From the NCBI GenBank assembly GCA_963794475.1, contig CAWCDW010000003.1:992001-1056000 (forward strand): a stretch of DNA of 64,000 nt. The letters are read 5' to 3'. Source of the DNA: GAS188 sp963794475 (lineage in GTDB: Bacteria > Pseudomonadota > Alphaproteobacteria > Rhizobiales > Beijerinckiaceae). Shown here in pieces: positions 45,116-54,285 of the stretch (positions are counted from its first letter, which is position 1; each line of letters starts with the position of its first letter). The notes beneath the pieces were generated by a model. The model did no database searches and was not told where the DNA came from. It saw only the letters and a program-made list of their open reading frames with translations. Both the position numbers and the translations under genes were made by a program.

Positions 45116-47394
45116 CGGGCTTCCCTTAGGCGCGAGCCGCGACGCAAGAACGCGATGCAGCGTGCAACGATATGCTCTTGCCGCAGCCAGATATCGGCGA
45201 TCACCGCCAGGATCAAAATCGACCCGATGAAGACATTCATCCAATGCTGCGGCAGCACATAGGAGCCGCCGCCGGGCAGAAGTATCTGCAGCGACAGCAG
45301 CGAGCGGATCAAGGTAATGGCGGCGGCGCCCGCGAGCGAACCCAAGATCGTGCCGTGACCGCCGAAGATCGAGCCGCCACCGACGATGACGGAAGCGATG
45401 GCGTCGAGCTCGCGCAGTTGTCCGGCCGCCGGGTTGAAGGAGCGCAGATACGCCGCGTAGATCACCCCGGCGCAGGCGGCGCAAAGCGAGGAGGCGACGA
45501 GCGACAGGAAACGCACGCGACGCGTGTCGATGCCGGCGTAGCGGGCCGCGCGCTCATTGCCGCCGGTCGCATAGACCATCTGGCCCCAGTGGGTGCGCGC
45601 GAGCACGAGGGCGGCGCCAGAGGCAAGGACCAACAGGAAGAGCGTCTGCACGCTCACCGCGCTGGCGAAGCTGCCCCACCAGCCCTTCGCGGGCGAAGCG
45701 CCGAGCGCGGTCAGCACCTCTGCGAGGCTGCGCCCCATCAGCATGAAACCCGCCGGGAATCCGGAGAGCTGGCGTCCCGCCACCAGCCATGCGGCAAGGC
45801 CGCGCGCGATATAGAAGGTGGAGAGCGTCGCGACGAAGGACGGCAGCCGCAACCGCGTGGTGAGCGTGCCGTTCACAAGGCCGCAGGCGAGGCCGGCGAC
45901 GAGCGCCAGCGACACCGCCGCGACGGGAGGCAGCTCGAGCTCCTTCAGGCAGAAGGCCGAGACGGCCGCGGCGAGCGCGAGCACGGAGCCGACCGAGAGG
46001 TCGATGTCGCCCGCCGCGATGACGAAGGTGAGCCCGACGCTGAGGATGCCGATCTCGGTAAACGCGGTGAGCATGGCGAAGCTGTTGTCGAGCCCCGCCC
46101 AGAAATCCGGCCGCAACATCAACCCCACGAGCCAAAGCGCCAAAGCGAGAAGGATCGCGGCCGCGTCACGCCGCGCCAGGAACGCCGCGATCGGTCCCTT
46201 CGGCGTGTGGGTGTGCTCGAGCGCGGATGCGGTTTTGGTGCGCGCCGCCACGGCCGCCGCGTCCCCGCGTGGCGCGAAAGCCGGCACGGGCGCCCGCGTG
46301 AGCCGCGCCCGCAAGCGCGCGAAGCCGCCTCCGGTCGCCCAAGGCTCGATCAACACTGCGCCGACGAGCAAAAGCCCGAGGAAAGCCGGCACGGCGCCGG
46401 GCGGCAATTGCGCCACGGCGCCGATTTCCATCGGCACGCCGCCGACATCGATCACGCGGGTGATCGGCACGCCTTCGCGCAGCACCTTGTCGATCAGCAC
46501 GGTGAGCACGGCGCCAAGGCAAGAGCCCAGGACGCGCCCGCGTCCCCCGCCGATCGACGCCCCGCCCACGATCACGGCGGCAATCACGATGAGCTCCGCG
46601 CCCTGACCGTTCTGCGAGGTTATCCCTTTGTCCTGCGCCACGTTCATCAGCCCGGCGAGCGTCGCGGCGAGCGCCGAGATCACATAGGAGCGGATGCGCG
46701 CCCGCGTCGTCGCGATGCCCGCATAGCGGGCCGCCTGCTCATTGCCCCCGACGGCGGCCGTCTCATAGCCGGCGCGCGTCTTGCCGAGCGCGAAGGCGCC
46801 CAGAAGCGCGACGAGGGCAAAGACGAGGATCTGGTTGTTGAAACCGAGCGCATTCGTCTCGCCCAAACGAAAGAACCAGGGATCGGCCGCGGCCTTTGGG
46901 CCGAACGCGATGGTGTTGCCGCCCGAGAGCCCGAGCACCAGGCCGCGCCCGATAAACAAGGTCGACAAGGTGGCGATGAAGGCCGGTACGCGCAGAAGCG
47001 TCACGAGCACCCCGTTGACGACGCCGATGAGGAGCCCCGCCGTGACGCAGATCGTGAGCGCGACGCCGATGCCGGCATCCCCATGAGAGGGCGCATAAGC
47101 GACCGAGAAAAGGGTCGAGACGAGACCGAGCGTCGAGCCGACCGAAAGATCGAGCTCGCGGTTCACGATCACGAAGCTCATGCCGACCGCCATGACGCCG
47201 AACCGCGCCGCGTCGCGCAGCACGGCCGCCAAGGCATCCGTCGTGCCGAAAAAAGCGGGGTTCACGAAGGCCCCGGCGACATAAAGCCCCGCCATGAGCA
47301 GCAGAAGGCCGGCCTCCCAGCCGCCCCAAAGCTCCGCGGGCAGCCCGCCCGAGAGCAATGCGCGCTTCCCCTGAAAGTCCGTGGCCGCGGTCAT
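45112..47394 (-). CDS. Fused tandem sugar ABC transporter permease
   Basis: A 760-residue membrane protein made of two RbsC/FrcB-type permeases joined head to tail. Module 1 (about 25-355) contains NRELDLSVGS (78-87) and the coupling-helix segment GGNEQAARYAGI (216-227). Module 2 (about 408-745) repeats these as GDIDLSVGS (462-470) and GGNERAARYAGI (611-622). A polar linker (about 357-405) joins them. CUT2 transporters normally use two identical or separate permease chains, so the fusion would give a fixed heterodimer. There is no periplasmic binding protein gene in the window. The ATPase gene overlaps its end. Confidence 0.9.
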   Translation of the reverse strand: MTAATDFQGKRALLSGGLPAELWGGWEAGLLLLMAGLYVAGAFVNPAFFGTTDALAAVLRDAARFGVMAVGMSFVIVNRELDLSVGSTLGLVSTLFSVAYAPSHGDAGIGVALTICVTAGLLIGVVNGVLVTLLRVPAFIATLSTLFIGRGLVLGLSGGNTIAFGPKAAADPWFFRLGETNALGFNNQILVFALVALLGAFALGKTRAGYETAAVGGNEQAARYAGIATTRARIRSYVISALAATLAGLMNVAQDKGITSQNGQGAELIVIAAVIVGGASIGGGRGRVLGSCLGAVLTVLIDKVLREGVPITRVIDVGGVPMEIGAVAQLPPGAVPAFLGLLLVGAVLIEPWATGGGFARLRARLTRAPVPAFAPRGDAAAVAARTKTASALEHTHTPKGPIAAFLARRDAAAILLALALWLVGLMLRPDFWAGLDNSFAMLTAFTEIGILSVGLTFVIAAGDIDLSVGSVLALAAAVSAFCLKELELPPVAAVSLALVAGLACGLVNGTLTTRLRLPSFVATLSTFYIARGLAAWLVAGRQLSGFPAGFMLMGRSLAEVLTALGASPAKGWWGSFASAVSVQTLFLLVLASGAALVLARTHWGQMVYATGGNERAARYAGIDTRRVRFLSLVASSLCAACAGVIYAAYLRSFNPAAGQLRELDAIASVIVGGGSIFGGHGTILGSLAGAAAITLIRSLLSLQILLPGGGSYVLPQHWMNVFIGSILILAVIADIWLRQEHIVARCIAFLRRGSRLREAR

Positions 47395-47455
47395 TCGTCA
47401 CTTTCTATCGGAAGCGAGCGATCTTCGTATTTGGCTACACAACAAGCCATGCCGG

Positions 47456-48184
47456 CTACGCAATCGTAAGAACGAGGTTGAGGAAGCGCTCGCGCGCCTC
47501 GGGCATTTCGAGGCCCCGCGGCTCATGCACATGACGCGCAAGGAAGAAGCCCGTGAGTCGAAAGCCCGCCGCGAGATCGGGGGCGTCCGGCACACCTCGG
47601 CCTTGGCCCTCGATCAGAAAGGAAGGCAGCACGAAAAGCCTTTCCGCATAGGGCTTGCCGGCCTCCGCCGAGACGGCGCGGCCGCTTTTTGGCGAAACGA
47701 AAGCGAGATTTTCGCGCGTTCCCGTCGCGGCGCAAGCCGAGAGGTCGAGCCCGAAGCCAAGCTCGGCGAGAAGCGCGAGCTCGAAACGCAGCACGAGCGG
47801 CGCGGCGATCGTCGGCTCGCCGAGATGGTCCCCGATGATGCGCAGCGCATCATAGAGCGCCGGATGAGGCTCCCGCTCGGCGAGTAGGCGCAGATGCGAC
47901 GCCAATGTGGCGAAGCCATAAAGCGCGGCAGGTGAACCGAACATCTCGGCGGCGCGAAGATCGCCGGCTTCGACCTGGAAGCTGCCGAGCTGGGATTCGA
48001 GCCGCGCGCGCCAGGTGATCTCGGCGAGATTGCCCGGCTGGAGGGACGGCGCCAGGCGCCGCGAGCGCCCGCCGCGCACGATGCCGAGATGGCGGCCATG
48101 CGCTCGCGTCAGCACCTCGAGGATCACCGAGGTCTCGCCATGGGACCTCGCGCCCAAGATCACGGCCTCATCGGACCATTGCAT
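47456..48184 (-). CDS. recO: DNA repair protein RecO
   Basis: A 242-residue RecO of the RecFOR recombination-mediator path. N-terminal OB fold: WSDEAVILGARSHGETSVIL and HGRHLGIVRGGRSRRL. A helical C-terminal domain follows, with ALYGFATLASHLRLLAERE and LRFELALLAELGFGLDLSAC. The ATG at 48184 fits the family; an in-frame TTG lies 6 bases upstream. It is the last of the run lepB-rnc-era-recO, the usual alphaproteobacterial order. Confidence 0.93.
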   Translation of the reverse strand: MQWSDEAVILGARSHGETSVILEVLTRAHGRHLGIVRGGRSRRLAPSLQPGNLAEITWRARLESQLGSFQVEAGDLRAAEMFGSPAALYGFATLASHLRLLAEREPHPALYDALRIIGDHLGEPTIAAPLVLRFELALLAELGFGLDLSACAATGTRENLAFVSPKSGRAVSAEAGKPYAERLFVLPSFLIEGQGRGVPDAPDLAAGFRLTGFFLARHVHEPRGLEMPEARERFLNLVLTIA

Positions 48185-48247
48185 AATCAACCATCGTCAA
48201 ACCATCCGGGTCGAAGGCGCCGCGCGCTCTTCTCGCGAAGGCTGCTT

Positions 48248-49168
48248 CTACCGCGGAAACTCCAATCCCATTTCGCGGTAGCGTTCGGGGTCCTCCGACC
48301 AATTCTCCCGCACCTTGACGAATAAGAACAGGTGGACCCTCGTCTCGATGATCTCCTCGAGCTCGCGACGCGCCGACGCGCCGATCGCCTTGATCGTCTG
48401 CCCGCCCTTGCCGAGCACGATCTTGCGCTGGCCTTCACGCTCCACATAGATGGTCTGCTCGATGCGGATCGCGCCGCCCCGCGCCGCCTCCCAGGAGGTC
48501 GTCTCGACCGTCGAGCGGTAGGGCAATTCCTCGTGCAGCCGATCGTAGATTTTCTCGCGCGTGATCTCGGCCGCCATCATTCGCATCGGCATGTCGGAGA
48601 GCTGGTCTTCCGGATAATGCCAGGGTCCTGGCGGCATGCGCGAGGCGAAGGCGCGGCGAAGCTCCGCGATGCCGTCGCCCGTGAGCGCCGAGACCATGAA
48701 GGTTTCCTCGAAGGCGAGCCGCTCGTTGTTGAGCTTAGCCGCAAGCGGGATGAGCGCCGACTTGTCGGCAAGCGCATCGGTTTTGTTGAGGAGAAGCAAT
48801 TTGCGCCGCGGCTCACCGGCGAGGCGATCGAGGATGGCGGCCGCCTCCTCGTCCAGGCCTTTGCGGGCATCGACCAGGAAAGCCACGACATCGGCGTCCT
48901 CAGCGCCGCTCCAAGCGCTCGTGACCATGGCGCGGTCGAGGCGGCGTTTCGGCACGAAGATGCCCGGCGTGTCGACGAAAATGATCTGCGCCGAGCCTTC
49001 GACCGCGATCGCACGCACGAGCGCTCGCGTCGTTTGCGCCTTGCGCGAGACGATCGAGACCTTCTGGCCGACAAGCGCGTTGAGAAGCGTCGATTTGCCC
49101 GCGTTCGGCGCACCGATCAGGGCAACGAAGCCGCAGCGGGTCGCCTCCTCCTGCGGGGCGGCGCTCAC
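48248..49168 (-). CDS. era: GTPase Era
   Basis: A 306-residue ribosome-assembly GTPase. G1 is GAPNAGKS (19-26), followed by FVDTPGIF (G3) and LLLNKTDAL (G4), then the C-terminal KH domain with EREGQRKIVLGKGGQTIKAI. It binds 16S rRNA during 30S maturation. The GTG start at 49168 overlaps the rnc stop (GTGA), a coupling common for rnc-era; the long upstream extension of the frame lies inside rnc and is not translated. Confidence 0.95.
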   Translation of the reverse strand: MSAAPQEEATRCGFVALIGAPNAGKSTLLNALVGQKVSIVSRKAQTTRALVRAIAVEGSAQIIFVDTPGIFVPKRRLDRAMVTSAWSGAEDADVVAFLVDARKGLDEEAAAILDRLAGEPRRKLLLLNKTDALADKSALIPLAAKLNNERLAFEETFMVSALTGDGIAELRRAFASRMPPGPWHYPEDQLSDMPMRMMAAEITREKIYDRLHEELPYRSTVETTSWEAARGGAIRIEQTIYVEREGQRKIVLGKGGQTIKAIGASARRELEEIIETRVHLFLFVKVRENWSEDPERYREMGLEFPR

Positions 49169-49875
49169 GCGGCGCTCGCCTGCCACACGCCGAGCTCGCG
49201 CAACATCGCTTCCGCCGCTGCCTGTTCGGCGACGCGCTTCGAGGGGCCAACGGCTTCCTTGAGCTTTTGCCCCTCGATCGAGACGCTGATGCGAAAAAGC
49301 GGCGAGTGATCGGGACCCTCGCGCGACAGGATCGCGTAGGTCGGCGTCGCAAGCCCGCGCGCTTGTGCCCATTCCTGCAGCGCGGTTTTCGGATCGATGC
49401 GGGGGCCGCCCGAGGCGCGCAAGCGCTCCTTCACGGCATCGACCACGAGCGTGTTCGCGGCCTCATAGCCGCCGTCGAGGAAGACGGCGCCGATCAGCGC
49501 TTCGGCGACATCGCCGAGAATGGCGCGATTGCGCCGCCCCCCGCTCTGCGTCTCGCTCGGCCCGAGGCGAATATGATCGGCGAGGCGCCAGATTTCTGCG
49601 AGCTCGGCGCAGCTCTCGCGCCGCACGAGCTCGGTGAGGCGCTTCGAGAGGTCGCCCTCATCGGCCGAAGGAAACTCCCGGTAGAGAAGCGCCGCGATCG
49701 CGAGGCCGAGCACGCGGTCGCCGAGGAACTCGAGCCGCTGATAGCTTTTGACGCGCGAGCGGGCGCCCGCGACCGCGCTCACATGCGTCAAGGCGAGAGC
49801 GAGAAGCTCTTGGTCGCGGAAGCGATAGCCGATGAGCGCCTCCAGCTCCTCCGGCGTTGCCCCTCCACGCTTCAT
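49165..49875 (-). CDS. rnc: Ribonuclease III
   Basis: A 236-residue enzyme that cuts double-stranded RNA, including rRNA precursors. The endonuclease signature RLEFLGDRVLG (47-57) and the second acidic site ILGDVAEALIGAVFLDGGYE are present. A C-terminal double-stranded-RNA-binding domain follows from about 160 (DPKTALQEWAQARGLATPTY). The start at 49875 fits; lepB ends 16 bases upstream. Confidence 0.96.
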   Translation of the reverse strand: MKRGGATPEELEALIGYRFRDQELLALALTHVSAVAGARSRVKSYQRLEFLGDRVLGLAIAALLYREFPSADEGDLSKRLTELVRRESCAELAEIWRLADHIRLGPSETQSGGRRNRAILGDVAEALIGAVFLDGGYEAANTLVVDAVKERLRASGGPRIDPKTALQEWAQARGLATPTYAILSREGPDHSPLFRISVSIEGQKLKEAVGPSKRVAEQAAAEAMLRELGVWQASAA

Positions 49876-49891
49876 GCGCCGAAAGCGCCGA

Positions 49892-50662
49892 TCATTTGAT
49901 ATGCTGGAAAATGCGATTCCAGCGCACTGTCGAGGGCCATTCCCAGAGCTTCCAGGCGCTGGCGTTCTCGTCGATCGAGAAGAAGATGATCTCCGCGCGC
50001 CCCTCGAAATTTTCGAAGGGCACATAGCCGACCTCGCTCAAGACGCGCGAGTCCTGGGAATTGTCGCGGTTATCCCCCATCATGAAGTAATGCCCGGCTG
50101 GCACCGTGTAGACGGGCGTATTGCTCCAATATCCCGAATCGCCGTTCTTCTGGATGATCTCATGCGAGACGCCGTTCGGCAGGGTCTCCATGTAATGAGG
50201 GACGTCCGAGGGGCGGCCGAAGTCGTCGATCGTGTGATAGGGCGGCAGCGGCGTCCGCTGCGTCTCCTGACCGTTGATGTAGAGGCGCGCATCGATCATC
50301 TGGATGCGGTCGCCGGGCAGGCCGATGACGCGCTTGATGTAATCGGTCTTGCCGTCCTTGGGCAGCTTGAAGACGGCGATGTCGCCGCGCTTGGGCTCGC
50401 TTGCCATGATGCGCCCCTCGAATAAAGGCAAGCCGAGCGGCAGCGAATATTTCGAATAGCCGTAGGAATATTTGGAGACGAAGAGGTAATCGCCGACGAG
50501 GAGCGTGGGCACCAGCGAGCCCGACGGAATATTGAAAGGCTGAAACAGCAAGGTGCGCACCACGAGCGCGATGAGCAGCGCCTGAACGACGATCCAGGCG
50601 AGCTCGAGAACGCCGCCTTCGCTCTTGCGAGCGGCCGAATTGCGTGTGGTCGCTTCGGTCAC
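49892..50662 (-). CDS. lepB: Signal peptidase I
   Basis: A 256-residue serine/lysine protease that removes Sec signal peptides. One N-terminal membrane helix (about 18-38) precedes the catalytic Ser49 in PSGSLVPTL (Leu replaces the usual Met after Ser) and Lys110 in DYIKRVIGLPGD. GHYFMMGDNRDNSQDSR is the conserved box near the C-terminus. A GTG start at 50662 is supported by GGAGAAGAA upstream. Confidence 0.95.
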   Translation of the reverse strand: MTEATTRNSAARKSEGGVLELAWIVVQALLIALVVRTLLFQPFNIPSGSLVPTLLVGDYLFVSKYSYGYSKYSLPLGLPLFEGRIMASEPKRGDIAVFKLPKDGKTDYIKRVIGLPGDRIQMIDARLYINGQETQRTPLPPYHTIDDFGRPSDVPHYMETLPNGVSHEIIQKNGDSGYWSNTPVYTVPAGHYFMMGDNRDNSQDSRVLSEVGYVPFENFEGRAEIIFFSIDENASAWKLWEWPSTVRWNRIFQHIK

Positions 50663-50827
50663 CGGCTTCTTCTCCCTGCGAAAACGACGCGTCCCGCGGC
50701 TCGCCGGCCGCGGACGATTACATATGGCGGTCCGTCCTTATATTCGAGCCTATCGCGTCCGAGCGCGGCTGAACCATGGCGGGACGCTAGAGGATCGCAC
50801 ATGGATGGGCTGCTTCGGCGAGATGGC

Positions 50828-51451
50828 TTACTCGTAATCATCCGCCGTGGCGGCATGCTGGGTCGGGGCGGGGCGACGATCCGGCGCGCCGTGACGCACC
50901 GGGCGTTCGCCGCGTTCGGCTCTTTCGGCCGGATCTCGGCCGATGACCTTCTGCAAATGGGCGAGGTCGACGAAATCATCCGCTTGGCGGCGCAGCTCAT
51001 CGGCGACCATCGGGGGCTGGGTCGAGGTCGTCGAGACCACGGTGACGCGCACGCCTCGACGCTGCATCGATTCGACGAGGGAGCGGAAGTCCCCATCGCC
51101 CGAGAACAGCACCATGTGGTCGATGTATTCGGCCATGTCGAGGGCGGCGATCGCAAGCTCGATATCCATGTTGCCCTTGATCTTCCGCCGTCCGGTGGCG
51201 TCCACGAACTCCTTCGTGGGCTTGGTGATGACCCGATACCCATTGTAGTCGAGCCAATCCACGAGCGGCCGGACCGAGGAATATTCCTGATCCTCGATCA
51301 AGGCGGTGAAGTAGAAGGCGCGCAACAGGGTGCCTTGGCTTTTATATTCGACGAGGAGACGACGGTAATCGATATCGAAACCGAGCGTCTTGGCGGTCGC
51401 ATAGAGATTGGCCCCGTCAATAAAGAGCGCGAGTTTTTCTGATTTCGCCAT
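50828..51451 (-). CDS. NYN-domain (LabA/DUF88) protein, predicted RNase
   Basis: A 207-residue PIN-like NYN domain. Acidic catalytic-type residues are seen in ALFIDGANLYATA, IKGNMDIELAIAALD and VLFSGDGDFRSLVE, with GVRVTVVST as the closing strand. The C-terminal 45 residues are Arg/Pro/Ala-rich and probably disordered, possibly RNA-binding. NYN proteins are predicted ribonucleases. It stands between rpoZ and lepB, where many Rhizobiales carry relA, pyrE and acpS. Confidence 0.9.
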   Translation of the reverse strand: MAKSEKLALFIDGANLYATAKTLGFDIDYRRLLVEYKSQGTLLRAFYFTALIEDQEYSSVRPLVDWLDYNGYRVITKPTKEFVDATGRRKIKGNMDIELAIAALDMAEYIDHMVLFSGDGDFRSLVESMQRRGVRVTVVSTTSTQPPMVADELRRQADDFVDLAHLQKVIGRDPAERAERGERPVRHGAPDRRPAPTQHAATADDYE

Positions 51452-51753
51452 GTGACCCTGTTTTCGTGACCTAATCGTGAACCTGTTTTCGCGATGTGAC
51501 CCGATGAAATTCGCATGCCGCCAGGACTATGTGGCCTGTCTTGAGATCGCCAATCGCCGCACCCGCCGCGCGCCAGGACGCAAGGGGCGCAGCAAGGGGC
51601 AGGGAGAGGCTCAAAAGCGAAAAGCGACGGTGCGGCGAAACGCCTTTCGTCCTCGACTCTGTAATTTCTTGCCTTGTTTGCGGTGTTTGGTGTAGCAACC
51701 CCCTACACAAAACATCGCTCGCGCACAACTGTCGCCACTGAAAGGAGCGGGCC
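51452..51753. other. Intergenic region between the NYN gene and rpoZ
   Basis: These 302 bases hold the divergent promoters. CCTGTTTTCG occurs twice (near 51456 and 51482). A 6-bp perfect hairpin GTGTAG/CTACAC lies at about 51690-51708 in the rpoZ leader. A basic 72-codon open frame starting at 51477 lacks a ribosome site, and I do not call it. Confidence 0.4.
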
Positions 51754-52146
51754 ATGGCTCGCGTCACCGTCGAAGATTGCATCCAGAAGGTCGAGAACCG
51801 CTTCGATCTCGTCCTGCTCGCCGCGCATCGCGCCCGCCAGATCGCCAGCGGCGCGCAGCTCCTCGTGGATCGGGACCGGGACAAAAACCCCGTCGTGTCC
51901 TTGCGCGAGATTGCCGAGGGCGAGCTGAAGCCGATCGATCTGCGCGAAGGGCTGATCCATTCGCTGCAGAAATATGTCGAGGTCGATGAGCCCGAGGCCG
52001 AGACCGCGCCCCTTATCGGCGTGCAATCCGCGGATGCGACCGACGACTCGAGCGTGCAGTTCGACCGGACGATGACCGAAGAGGATCTGCTGCGCGGCCT
52101 CGAAGGCATCGTGCCGCCCGCCGAGACCCGTGACGAGGAGGAGTGA
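51754..52146 (+). CDS. rpoZ: RNA polymerase omega subunit
   Basis: A 130-residue omega subunit. The N-terminal part is the conserved core: MARVTVEDCIQKVENRFDLV, LAAHRARQIASGAQLLVDRD, then KNPVVSLREIAEGELK. The acidic C-terminal extension (TEEDLLRGLEGIVPPAETRD) is usual for alphaproteobacteria. It aids RNA polymerase assembly and the (p)ppGpp response. GAAAGGAGCGGGCC precedes the ATG. Confidence 0.96.
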   Translation: MARVTVEDCIQKVENRFDLVLLAAHRARQIASGAQLLVDRDRDKNPVVSLREIAEGELKPIDLREGLIHSLQKYVEVDEPEAETAPLIGVQSADATDDSSVQFDRTMTEEDLLRGLEGIVPPAETRDEEE

Positions 52147-52533
52147 AGCGTCGCGCCCCGGTCGCTTCACCGGCGGGCTTGCGGCAAGATATTTCAATGA
52201 ATCAATGAGATTGCGGGAAAGACCGCCCCTTTGTGCCTTGCCCGGCGCCCCTTGATTCCATAGGCCGCCGCGGTTGATCAGGCGGCGTCCCGGCGCGGGT
52301 CTTCCCTGAAGAAGGCGAGCCGCGCAGGCCCCGGTACGAAAACCCTCGAAGCAGCGTCATCGCGGCGCCCTTTGGATGGTATTTTATGGAATTGTTAGCC
52401 TCAGCCGCGCATATTGTCGCGCCAAGCTCCCCTATCGGCCCGGCAAGTCATCGATCAATTCCCGTGATCGAGCCATTTCGCGGCAAACTTGATCGCTGTA
52501 GGGTGAAGGCGAGCATGCCTCGGGAAGAGAGAC
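52147..52533. other. Intergenic region between rpoZ and fadD
   Basis: These 387 bases contain a short GC hairpin (GCCGCC 52264-52269 with GGCGGC 52281-52286) without a T-tract. They probably include the rpoZ end and the fadD promoter. I looked for tmRNA, SRP RNA, 6S RNA and tRNA patterns and found none. Confidence 0.4.
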
Positions 52534-54285
52534 ATGGTTGAGGATCGGCGCGAGGCTGAGGGCTCCGCATCCGGAGCGGGCCGATCCTATAGGGATCGCC
52601 CCTGGCTCGACCTTTACCCTCCGGGCGTTCCTGAAAAAATCGACACTGAAGGCCTCGGCACGCTCGTCGATCTGTTCCACGCGAGCGTGCGCGGCTTCGC
52701 CGAGCGCCCCGCCTATAAGAGTTACGGCAAGAGCGTGAGCTTCGCGGAAATCGAGCGCCACGCCACCGCCTTCTCGGCCTGGCTGCGCGCCCAAGGGATC
52801 GAAAAGGGCGATCGCGTCGCTCTCATGATGCCGAACGTCCTCGCCTATCCGGTCGCGATGTTCGGCGCGCATCTTGCGGGCGCGGCGGTCGTCAACGTCA
52901 ATCCGCTCTACACCTCGGCGGAGCTGATCCACCAGGTCAACGATTCGGGCGCGCGGCTCATCGTCGTTCTGGAAAATATGGCGCATACGGTCGCCGAGGC
53001 CCTGCCGCGCCTCAAGCTCGACAAGGTGGTGATCGCGAAGCTCGGCGACGTGATGGGGCCGAAGGGCGTGGTGCTCAATCTTGTCGCCCGCTATCTGAAA
53101 AAGGCGGTGCCCGCCTTCGACATCAAGCATGCGGCAAGCTTCTCGGCGGCGCTTCAGCTCGGAGCCACCTTGCCGAAGCCGACCGTCAACGTCTCGGGAG
53201 ACGATATCGCCTTCCTGCAATATACGGGCGGCACCACCGGCGCGTCCAAAGGGGCCGTGCTCTTGCACCGCAATGTCGTCGCCAATGTCGAGCAGATCAC
53301 CGCCTGGTTCCGGCCGGAGACCGATCCGTCGGTCTGGCCGGTGATGATCGCGGCGCTCCCGCTGTATCACGTTTACGCGCTCACCTGTAACTGCCTCTAC
53401 ATGATGCGCATCGGTGGATGCGCCGTGCTGATCACCAATCCGCGCGACATCAAGGGCTTCGTCGCGACCTTGCGCAAGACGCGCTTCACCGTCATCACCG
53501 GCGTCAACACGCTCTACAATGCGATCGTCCAGGCACCGGACATCGACAAAGTCGATTTTTCCCAACTGGTGATCAGCAGCGCCGGCGGCATGGCGGTGCA
53601 AGAGGCGGTCGCCAAGAAATGGCAGGCTCTCACCGGCAGCGTCATTTCGGAAGGCTATGGCCTATCCGAAACCTCGCCTGTCGTGACCGCCAACCGCGGC
53701 AGGCCCGAGATTTTCTCCGGAACCATCGGTGTGCCGGTGCCCTCGACCGAGGTATCGCTGCGCGCTCCTGAGGACGGCGCGGAGGTTCCGGTCGGCTCTC
53801 CCGGCGAGCTGTGCGTGCGCGGGCCCCAGGTGATGCAGGGGTATTGGCAGGCGCCGAACGTGACCGCGGCGGTGTTTTATCCGGACGGCTTCTTCCGCAC
53901 CGGAGACGTGGCGACGATGTCGCCGAACGGCGAGTTCCGCATCGTCGATCGCATCAAGGACATGATCTCGGTCTCCGGGCTGAAGGTCACGCCGAACGAG
54001 GTCGAGGCCGTGATAACGAGCCATCCCGAGGTGAGCGAGGCCGCGGTCATCGGCCTGCCCGACCCCCATTCCGGGGAAGCGGTGACCGCCTATGTGGTGA
54101 GCCGCTCGCTCAATCTCACCGAGGATGTGGTGCGTGCCTGGTGCCGCGAACGCCTTGCAGCCTATAAGGTGCCGCGCCGCGTCATCTTCCGGGAGAGCCT
54201 GCCAAAGAGCAATGTGGGCAAGGTTTTGCGCCGCGTGCTCCGCGATGAAGCCTTGCTGGCGACGAGCAAAACCACCCAGGGTTGA
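52534..54285 (+). CDS. fadD: Long-chain fatty-acid--CoA ligase
   Basis: A 583-residue ANL enzyme activating fatty acids for beta-oxidation or phospholipid synthesis. The phosphate loop is LQYTGGTTGASKGAVLLHRN, followed by GYGLSETSPVVTANR, the hinge DRIKDMISVSGLKVTPNEVE and the C-terminal catalytic LPKSNVGKVLRRVLRDE. The opening RPWLDLYPPGVPEKI is typical of proteobacterial FadD. It is probably monocistronic and followed by a MarR-type regulator on the same strand. Confidence 0.95.
   Translation: MVEDRREAEGSASGAGRSYRDRPWLDLYPPGVPEKIDTEGLGTLVDLFHASVRGFAERPAYKSYGKSVSFAEIERHATAFSAWLRAQGIEKGDRVALMMPNVLAYPVAMFGAHLAGAAVVNVNPLYTSAELIHQVNDSGARLIVVLENMAHTVAEALPRLKLDKVVIAKLGDVMGPKGVVLNLVARYLKKAVPAFDIKHAASFSAALQLGATLPKPTVNVSGDDIAFLQYTGGTTGASKGAVLLHRNVVANVEQITAWFRPETDPSVWPVMIAALPLYHVYALTCNCLYMMRIGGCAVLITNPRDIKGFVATLRKTRFTVITGVNTLYNAIVQAPDIDKVDFSQLVISSAGGMAVQEAVAKKWQALTGSVISEGYGLSETSPVVTANRGRPEIFSGTIGVPVPSTEVSLRAPEDGAEVPVGSPGELCVRGPQVMQGYWQAPNVTAAVFYPDGFFRTGDVATMSPNGEFRIVDRIKDMISVSGLKVTPNEVEAVITSHPEVSEAAVIGLPDPHSGEAVTAYVVSRSLNLTEDVVRAWCRERLAAYKVPRRVIFRESLPKSNVGKVLRRVLRDEALLATSKTTQG

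Noticed and set aside
45172..47469. A 765-codon open frame on the plus strand
   Set aside because: It is antisense to the fused permease and gives a low-complexity Arg/Glu/Gly-rich product. It is a shadow of the real gene.
51477..51695. A 72-codon basic frame upstream of rpoZ
   Set aside because: The composition is that of untranslated GC-rich DNA, there is no ribosome site, and it lies in the rpoZ promoter region.
52147..52533. A structural RNA (tmRNA, SRP RNA or 6S RNA) between rpoZ and fadD
   Set aside because: Only a short hairpin is present; none of the conserved cores of these RNAs is seen.
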